A stretch of 48,195 bases of DNA, taken from positions 1 through 48,195 of the forward strand of contig JACRER010000033.1 in NCBI GenBank assembly GCA_016234365.1. The letters run 5' to 3'. Both the position numbers and the translations under genes were made by a program. Every line of letters starts with the position of its first letter. Position 1 is the first letter of the stretch. Shown here one piece after another: positions 42,946 to 48,195 of the stretch. The notes under the pieces were generated by a model. The model was not told the origin of the DNA. It saw only the letters and a program-made list of their open reading frames with translations, and searched no databases. Origin of the DNA: Elusimicrobiota bacterium (lineage in GTDB: Bacteria > Elusimicrobiota > Elusimicrobia > Elusimicrobiales > UBA9959).

Positions 42946-44019
42946 TCAGACGTTGAACTTGAAGAAGCAGATGTCCCCGTCCTTCATCACGTATTCCTTG
43001 CCCTCGGAGCGGATCAGGCCCTTCTCGCGCAGGAGCTTTTCCTCTTTGTACTTCATGATGTCGTCGAAGGAATAGACCTCCGCGCGGATAAAGCCTTTCT
43101 CGAAGTCGGTATGGATGCGGCCCGCGGCCTGCGGGGCCTTTAAGCCGCGCTTGAGGTTCCAGGCGCGCACTTCATCTTCGGAGCCCGCGGTGAAAAAGCT
43201 GATCTGGTCCAGCAGTTTGTAGCCTGCTATGGCCATCTTCTCGAGGCCCGTGTAATCCTCTCCCAGGTCTTTCAGGAACACGGCCTTCTCCTCGTCGGGC
43301 AGCTCTATGATCTCGGACTCTATCTTGGCCGAGATCTCCACCAGGATGGCGCCGCGGGCTTTTATCATTTCGCGCAGCTTGGCCAGGACTTCCTGGTCGG
43401 GCTGCTCAGAAGTGTTGGCCACGAAGAAGACCGGCTTCACGGTGAGCAGGTTGAAGTCGCGCACTTCTTCCAGGGTGTAGCCGGCCTCGCGGGCGGGTTT
43501 GCCTTCGGCCAGCAGTTTCTTTATAACCTCCAGCCGGACCTTCTTTTCCTCGGCATCCTTGGTGCGGGCCTTAAGGTCGCGCTGGTTCTTTTCTATGGCT
43601 TTGTCCACGGTTTCCATGTCGGCCAGCATCAGCTCGGTCTCGATGACCTCGATGTCGCGGATGGGGTCCACTTCGCCCAGCACGTGCACCACGTCGGGGT
43701 CCTTGAACACGCGCACCACCTGCACTATGGCGTCCACCTCGCGGATGTTGGCCAGGAACTTGTTGCCCAGGCCCTCGCCCTTGGAGGCGCCTTTCATGAG
43801 GCCGGCGATGTCCACGAACTTGATGTAGGAGGCCACTTTCTTGGGCGGCTTGAAAAGGTCGAACAGCGCGTCCAGGCGCTTGTCCGGCACCGGCACCACG
43901 CCCACGTTGGGGTCGATGGTGGTGAAGGGGTAGTTGGAAGAGGCCGCCCCGGCGCGCGTAAGCGCGTTGAACAGGGTGGATTTGCCCACGTTGGGGAGAC
44001 CTACTATGCCGATGTCCAT
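42946..44019 (-). CDS. ychF: Obg-like ATPase/GTPase YchF
   Basis: The 357-aa product has G1 GLPNVGKS (7-14), then [19 protein letters not shown] (G3 region), and VANTSEQPD. The TGS-like C-terminus has [18 protein letters not shown] and [19 protein letters not shown]. The start at 44019 gives the family-typical [10 protein letters not shown]; a long upstream extension in the frame is not conserved-looking. A TATAAT on the minus strand (44064-44059) lies 39 nt upstream. It binds ribosomes and ATP and is widely conserved. Confidence 0.96.
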   Translation of the reverse strand: MDIGIVGLPNVGKSTLFNALTRAGAASSNYPFTTIDPNVGVVPVPDKRLDALFDLFKPPKKVASYIKFVDIAGLMKGASKGEGLGNKFLANIREVDAIVQVVRVFKDPDVVHVLGEVDPIRDIEVIETELMLADMETVDKAIEKNQRDLKARTKDAEEKKVRLEVIKKLLAEGKPAREAGYTLEEVRDFNLLTVKPVFFVANTSEQPDQEVLAKLREMIKARGAILVEISAKIESEIIELPDEEKAVFLKDLGEDYTGLEKMAIAGYKLLDQISFFTAGSEDEVRAWNLKRGLKAPQAAGRIHTDFEKGFIRAEVYSFDDIMKYKEEKLLREKGLIRSEGKEYVMKDGDICFFKFNV

Positions 44020-44124
44020 GAAGTTGTCCTTTGAGCCTGCGGCGAAAAACGAGACTAAATTATACAATTTTAGCGCCCGGCCCGCCCTTACGGGGCCCGC
44101 GGCAAAAAAGGTAAAATAGCCCTT

Positions 44125-46767
44125 ATGGAAAAGAACGCCACACCCGCAAAATCCCCCGAAAAAGGCGCCCTGCCGGCCGGCTACCTGCCCGCCTCCGTGG
44201 AGCCCGCCTGGTGCGAAAAGTGGGAGAGCGGCAAGGTGTACCATTACGACCCGGCCCGCCCGCGCAAAGACACCTACGTGGTGGACACGCCGCCCCCGAC
44301 GGTTTCCGGATCGCTGCATATCGGCCATGTTTTCAGCTACACCCAGACGGATATCCTGGTGCGCTTCCAGCGCATGCTCGGCAAGAATATTTTTTACCCC
44401 ATAGGCTGGGACGACAACGGCCTGCCCACGGAGCGCCGCGTGCAGAACCTATTCGGGGTGCGCTGCGACCCCGCCCTGCCTTACGCCCCGGCGTTCAAGC
44501 CGCAGCCGGTGGAAGGCAAGAAGGACCTGAAGGATTACCAGCATATCTCCCGGCGCAATTTCCTGGAGCTGTGCGAACTGCAGACCGCCGAGGACGAGAA
44601 GCGCTACGAGGCGCTGTGGCGCCGCCTGGGCCTGTCCATAGACTGGCGCCAGACCTACTCCACCGTGGGCGCGCGCTGCCTGAAGACCTCCCAGCTTTCC
44701 TTCCTGGACCTTTTTAACAAGGGCCACGTTTACAGCGCCGAGACTCCCACCCTGTGGGACACCACTTTCCGCACCGCCGTGGCCCAGGCCGAAACCGAGG
44801 ACCGCGAGGCTGCCGGCTTCTTCCATGACATAAAGTTCGCGGTTGAGGGCGGCGGGGAGTTCGTTATCTCCACCACCCGCCCGGAACTGCTCGCGGCCTG
44901 CATAGCCGTGGTGGCCCATCCCGACGACGAGCGCTATAAGCCGCTGTTCGGGCGTACCGCGCTTACCCCGCTGTTCAAGGTGCGCGTGCCCATAATGCCT
45001 TCCGAGCACGCCAATCCGGAAAAGGGCACCGGCATCATGATGATCTGTACCTTCGGCGATATCGCCGACGTGGAATTCTGGCGCAAGCACAAGCTGCCCA
45101 TGCGCCAGCTCATCCACAAGGACGGCCGGCTCAATGCGCTCACTTACGTGCAGGAATTCCTGGACAGCGCCGACCTGGAGACCGCGAAGAACAACTATTC
45201 GCAGCTCGCCGGGCTCTACGCCAAGCAGGCCCGCACCAAGACGGTGGAGCTGCTCAAGGCCGCCGGCGTGCTGGTTGGCGACCCCAAGCCCACCAAGCAG
45301 GCCGTTAAGTACTACGAGAAAGGCGACCAGCCGCTGGAATTCGTGCCGGCCCGCCAGTGGTACATAAAGATCCTCAACAACAAACCCGCCCTGCTCGAAC
45401 AGGGTAAAAAAGTTAAGTGGCACCCCGAGTACATGTTCAAGCGCTACGAACAGTGGGTGGAAGGCCTCAACCAGGACTGGTGCATAAGCCGCCAGCGCTA
45501 TTTCGGCGTACCGTTTCCAGTGTGGTACCCGGTGGACGCCGCCGGCAACGTGGAATACGACAACCCCATAGTGGCCGCGGCGGACCGCCTGCCCGTGGAC
45601 CCGCAGACCGATTGCCCGCCCGGCTATAGCGAAGCGCAGCGCAACAAGCCCGGCGGTTTCGCCGGCGACGCCGACGTAATGGACACCTGGGCCACATCCT
45701 CGCTGACGCCGATGATCAACAGCCATTGGGCCGACAGCGACAAGGCCCGCCACGCGGCGCTCTACCCGGCGGACCTGCGCCCGCAGGCGCACGAGATCAT
45801 CCGCACCTGGGCCTTCTACACCATCACCAAGAGCTGGATGCACGAGAATTCCGTGCCGTGGCACAACGCCGCCATCAGCGGCTGGGTGGTAAGCCCCGAC
45901 AAGGGCAAGATGAGCAAGTCCAAGGGCAACACCATCACGCCCGAGGGCCTGCTGGCCACCTATTCCGCCGACGCCCTGCGCTACTGGGCCGGCAAAGCCA
46001 AGCTGGGTCAGGATACCATGTACGACGAGAGCGTGTTCAAGGTGGGCATGCGCCTGGCCACCAAGCTGTTCAACGCCAGCAAGTTCACCATGATGCAGAT
46101 GAACGGCCCCGCCATGGCCGGCGCGCCCGCGCTTACGCCGGCCGCTATTACCGAGCCGCTGGACCGCGCCTGGGTGCAACACCTTAAGGGCATAACGGAT
46201 TCGGCCCGCGCGGACTTCGAGAATTACGACTACGCCGCCGTGCTGCTGTACGTGGAGACCGCGTTCTGGGATTTCTGCGACAATTACCTGGAGCTGGTAA
46301 AGAACCGCGCCTATTCCGGCACTCCGGAAGCGGCCCGTTCAGCCTGCGCCACCCTGGAGTGGACGCTCTCCGTCTTCCTGCGGCTGTTCGCGCCGTTCCT
46401 GCCGTTCATAACCGAGGAAGTGTGGGGCTGGTCCTACGCGGCCGCCCGCAACCAGCCTTCGGTGCATAAGGCGCCGTGGCCCGCCGCCGCCGAGATGGCC
46501 GCCGTCTCCGGGGACGCCAAGGTTATGGATATCGCCCGCAAGGTGCTGGAGGCCGTGCGCACCAAGAAGGCCGCCGAGAAGCGCAGCGTGAAATGGCCGG
46601 TGGCCAAACTTACCGTGGAGTGCGGCTCCAAGCGCGCCGCCGCCCTTAAACTGGCGCTGGAAGACGTGCTGCTGGCGGGCTGCGTGGATAAAGCCGGCTT
46701 CGCCCTGAAAGGGGCCGGTTCCGACGACGCCGACCCGGCGGTGACCGTGGAGCTGGGCGCCGCTTAA
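44125..46767 (+). CDS. valS: Valyl-tRNA synthetase
   Basis: The 880-aa product has the class I motifs HIGH at 65-68 (SGSLHIGHVF) and KMSKS at 595-599 (DKGKMSKSKGN). The editing domain (about 200-400) is present. The block YPIGWDDNGLPTERRVQN is the archaeal/Rickettsia-like ValRS form rather than the usual bacterial GTDHAGI form, and the C-terminal coiled coil of common bacterial ValRS seems absent. TAAAAT lies 7 nt before the ATG and there is no Shine-Dalgarno, so the mRNA may be leaderless. Confidence 0.95.
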   Translation: MEKNATPAKSPEKGALPAGYLPASVEPAWCEKWESGKVYHYDPARPRKDTYVVDTPPPTVSGSLHIGHVFSYTQTDILVRFQRMLGKNIFYPIGWDDNGLPTERRVQNLFGVRCDPALPYAPAFKPQPVEGKKDLKDYQHISRRNFLELCELQTAEDEKRYEALWRRLGLSIDWRQTYSTVGARCLKTSQLSFLDLFNKGHVYSAETPTLWDTTFRTAVAQAETEDREAAGFFHDIKFAVEGGGEFVISTTRPELLAACIAVVAHPDDERYKPLFGRTALTPLFKVRVPIMPSEHANPEKGTGIMMICTFGDIADVEFWRKHKLPMRQLIHKDGRLNALTYVQEFLDSADLETAKNNYSQLAGLYAKQARTKTVELLKAAGVLVGDPKPTKQAVKYYEKGDQPLEFVPARQWYIKILNNKPALLEQGKKVKWHPEYMFKRYEQWVEGLNQDWCISRQRYFGVPFPVWYPVDAAGNVEYDNPIVAAADRLPVDPQTDCPPGYSEAQRNKPGGFAGDADVMDTWATSSLTPMINSHWADSDKARHAALYPADLRPQAHEIIRTWAFYTITKSWMHENSVPWHNAAISGWVVSPDKGKMSKSKGNTITPEGLLATYSADALRYWAGKAKLGQDTMYDESVFKVGMRLATKLFNASKFTMMQMNGPAMAGAPALTPAAITEPLDRAWVQHLKGITDSARADFENYDYAAVLLYVETAFWDFCDNYLELVKNRAYSGTPEAARSACATLEWTLSVFLRLFAPFLPFITEEVWGWSYAAARNQPSVHKAPWPAAAEMAAVSGDAKVMDIARKVLEAVRTKKAAEKRSVKWPVAKLTVECGSKRAAALKLALEDVLLAGCVDKAGFALKGAGSDDADPAVTVELGAA

Positions 46768-46787
46768 GCAAAACACACGGACAAAAG

Positions 46788-46819
46788 AGCCGGTTCCAGG
46801 CGGAGCCGGCTTCTTTTTG
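46788..46819 (+). terminator. Terminator after valS
   Basis: AGCCGG (46788-46793) and CCGGCT (46806-46811) are separated by 12 nt and followed by TCTTTTT. Confidence 0.75.
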
Positions 46820-46945
46820 CCACGCACGCGGCGCGCCCACGCGGGAAAGGACCTATACCGGAATGGGTCTTTTGACGCTTTCCAGATCCGGTTTCGGACT
46901 GTACAATATTAAGGAATCAAACGTGACCTACAACCCGGAGACATC

Positions 46946-47914
46946 ATGAAGAGAATATTAGCCTGCCTGGTTCTGCTCCTCTCGCTTTTTTCCACGGCCA
47001 AAGCCCAGTTGAACGTCTACTACGTGGACGTGGGCCAGGGTGACGCGTCCTACATAGAACTGCCCAACGGCCACAACGTCCTCATCGACGGCGGCCCTTC
47101 CGCCGAGCCGATCTATAAATTCCTCAAATCCAAGGGCGTTACCACCATAGACCACGTGGTGCTCACCCATCCCCACAGCGACCATTACCGCGGGCTCAAG
47201 AAAGTGTTCGCGGCCTTCAACGTGAAGAATTATTACGACTCACGCGCCGAGAACGTGGAGGCCGCCGGGGATAATAACCTGCGCGAACTCGCGGCCGCCG
47301 AGCCCGGCTGTGCCACCCATTACCCCGAGGCGGGGGATAATTTGAACTGGGATTCCCGGGTAACGGTAAAGGTGCTTAATACCTGCTCCGAACCCGTGCA
47401 GCTTAAGTATAACGATGACGTGAACAACTGCTCCATAGTGCTGCGGTTCTACTATAACGGCACCGGCATGCTGTTCACCGGCGACGCGGAATCGGCCATA
47501 GAGAACGCCATGATGCGCATCTTCAAGTCAGGCCTGCAGTCTTACGCGCTCAAGGTGGGGCATCACGGCTCGCGCTATTCTTCCACCGACAAGTTTTTGG
47601 AGCGGGTACAGCCCAAGGTGGCCATCATTTCGGTGGGCGTGGATAACGTTTACGGCCACCCGCATAAAGAGGCCCTGGACAGGCTTACGGCCGCCGGCGC
47701 CAAGATCTTCTTCACGCTCAACCAGACGCAGACCATCTTTCTGCCCGCGCCTAAAAAAGGCGTAGAGCCCCAGGTCATAGGCCCCCTGCCTTACGATCCG
47801 GAACACCCCGTGCAGCCGGAGCTGGAAGCTTTGATCTATACCCCGGCCGTGATGGCGCCCGACATGGTTAATTCCCCCGCGCTGGAACAGCTTAAGCAGA
47901 CCGCCGGCAACTAG
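46946..47914 (+). CDS. Exported ComEC-like metallo-beta-lactamase-fold hydrolase
   Basis: The 322-aa product has a signal peptide (MKRILACLVLLLSLFSTAKA). YYVDVGQGDASYIELPNG and VLIDGGP match the C-terminal domain of ComEC. The metal site HxHxDH is at 75-80 (THPHSDHYRG), with LFTGDAE and LKVGHHGSRYSS supplying further ligands. Members with this layout are thought to cut DNA or phosphodiesters outside the cytoplasm. GGAG precedes the ATG. It stands alone; the nearby pil operon suggests, but does not show, a link to DNA uptake. Confidence 0.85.
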   Translation: MKRILACLVLLLSLFSTAKAQLNVYYVDVGQGDASYIELPNGHNVLIDGGPSAEPIYKFLKSKGVTTIDHVVLTHPHSDHYRGLKKVFAAFNVKNYYDSRAENVEAAGDNNLRELAAAEPGCATHYPEAGDNLNWDSRVTVKVLNTCSEPVQLKYNDDVNNCSIVLRFYYNGTGMLFTGDAESAIENAMMRIFKSGLQSYALKVGHHGSRYSSTDKFLERVQPKVAIISVGVDNVYGHPHKEALDRLTAAGAKIFFTLNQTQTIFLPAPKKGVEPQVIGPLPYDPEHPVQPELEALIYTPAVMAPDMVNSPALEQLKQTAGN

Positions 47915-47943
47915 GCCGGCCGCACCGCGGCCCGCCCGGAACG

Positions 47944-47979
47944 CAAAACGCGCCAATCTTGGCGCGTTTTGTCTTTTTC
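47944..47979 (+). terminator. Terminator after the ComEC-like gene
   Basis: CAAAACGCGCCA (47944-47955) and TGGCGCGTTTTG (47960-47971) form a 12-bp stem with a 4-nt loop, followed by TCTTTTT. Confidence 0.9.
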
Positions 47980-47999
47980 AGGGCCTTCTTGATCGGGCC

Positions 48000-48195
48000 T
48001 GTAAAAGGTGGGTGAGCAACCCGAGACATAGGTAACAGAATATACCGGACACAGAGGTTACACTTTTGGCGTAGGGCCAGGAGGTTGCCTATGCCATGGA
48101 AGGAATATTCTGTTATGGATGAAAGAATGAAATTCGTGGTCAGACTGCTGGATGGCGAGGGAATGAGCGAGCTTTGCCGCGAGTACGGGATATCC
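48000..48195 (+). mobile_element. Left part of an IS481-like insertion sequence (cut by window end)
   Basis: The stretch before the transposase holds two near-direct repeats, GACATAGGTAACA (from about 48025) and GACACAGAGGTTACA (from about 48047), as at the ends of IS481 elements. The exact left boundary and target duplication cannot be fixed because the right end is outside the window. Confidence 0.7.
48091..48195 (+). CDS. IS481-family transposase, N-terminal fragment
   Basis: The frame is open to the window edge. The first residues MPWKEYSVMDERMKF and then LCREYGIS form the N-terminal helix-turn-helix typical of IS481/IS3-like transposases. GGAGG lies about 8 nt before the ATG. The DDE catalytic part is outside the window, so activity cannot be judged. 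Confidence 0.85.
   Translation, partial: MPWKEYSVMDERMKFVVRLLDGEGMSELCREYGIS

Noticed and set aside
44020-44328. N-terminal extension of ychF
   Set aside because: The family starts [10 protein letters not shown]; the extra 103 residues overlap the divergent valS start and look like noise.
46872-46907. Sigma-70 promoter for the ComEC-like gene (TTGACG and TACAAT)
   Set aside because: The spacing is 24 nt, too long for a normal promoter; only the -10-like hexamer remains plausible.

Overview
The window is about 48 kb of GC-rich bacterial chromosome with short intergenic gaps, two tRNA genes, no rRNA and no CRISPR array. A PilQ secretin with PilM/N/O/P, an HldD-type heptose epimerase, two O-antigen-ligase-like proteins and many Sec signal peptides point to a Gram-negative, diderm cell. 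A SWIB-domain protein, an ATP-type PEP carboxykinase, an MenG/UbiE methyltransferase and a WDDNGLPTE-type valyl-tRNA synthetase fit a deep-branching, mostly uncultured lineage. Elusimicrobiota-like is my guess, but the sequence alone does not fix the phylum.

Layout. (1) 1-4681: a hybrid histidine kinase, then a small sigma-54 regulatory island. The island holds a receiver-AAA+-HTH activator, a 59-aa histidine-hairpin protein overlapping its stop codon, a divergent and short sigma-54 (RpoN-like) protein, a 33-aa Gly/aromatic micropeptide, and a secreted or membrane-anchored Ala-rich protein. Two strong sigma-54 promoters drive the Ala-rich gene and the micropeptide/RpoN-like pair, and both carry a shared upstream palindromic motif. 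(2) 4700-9290: tRNA(CAU), a MORN-type secreted protein, a PAS hybrid kinase, an Rrf2 regulator with a ferredoxin-like gene split by an in-frame amber codon, and tRNA-Cys. (3) 9314-13900: aminotransferase, PEP carboxykinase, SWIB protein, an 83-bp perfect inverted-repeat element and a secreted serine protease. (4) 13964-16652: a ChaN-like protein and a triple-receiver GGDEF protein. (5) 16706-25828: a complete F1Fo ATP synthase operon with hldD between atpA and atpG, followed by an acyltransferase-like membrane protein. (6) 25886-28578: MenG/UbiE, two small unknowns, a candidate structured RNA and a Gfo/Idh/MocA protein. (7) 28739-33306: pilMNOPQ. (8) 33368-38932: two O-antigen-ligase-like proteins, a phospholipase-D-fold protein and a secreted unknown. 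(9) 38936-47914: NUDIX, UvrD/PcrA, adenylate cyclase, YchF, ValS and a secreted ComEC-like metallo-hydrolase. (10) 48000-48195: the left end of an IS481-like element cut by the window edge.

The part most likely to be undescribed is the sigma-54 island. I infer a self-contained circuit in which the activator, possibly with the histidine mini-protein as phosphodonor or partner, fires two near-identical sigma-54 promoters, one of which makes a divergent sigma-54 itself. The promoter motifs, the GAFTGA loop and the RpoN-box-like helix are seen directly; the circuit logic is inference. A second theme is that several genes lack a Shine-Dalgarno sequence and have a -10-like hexamer 6-10 nt before the start codon, which suggests leaderless mRNAs.
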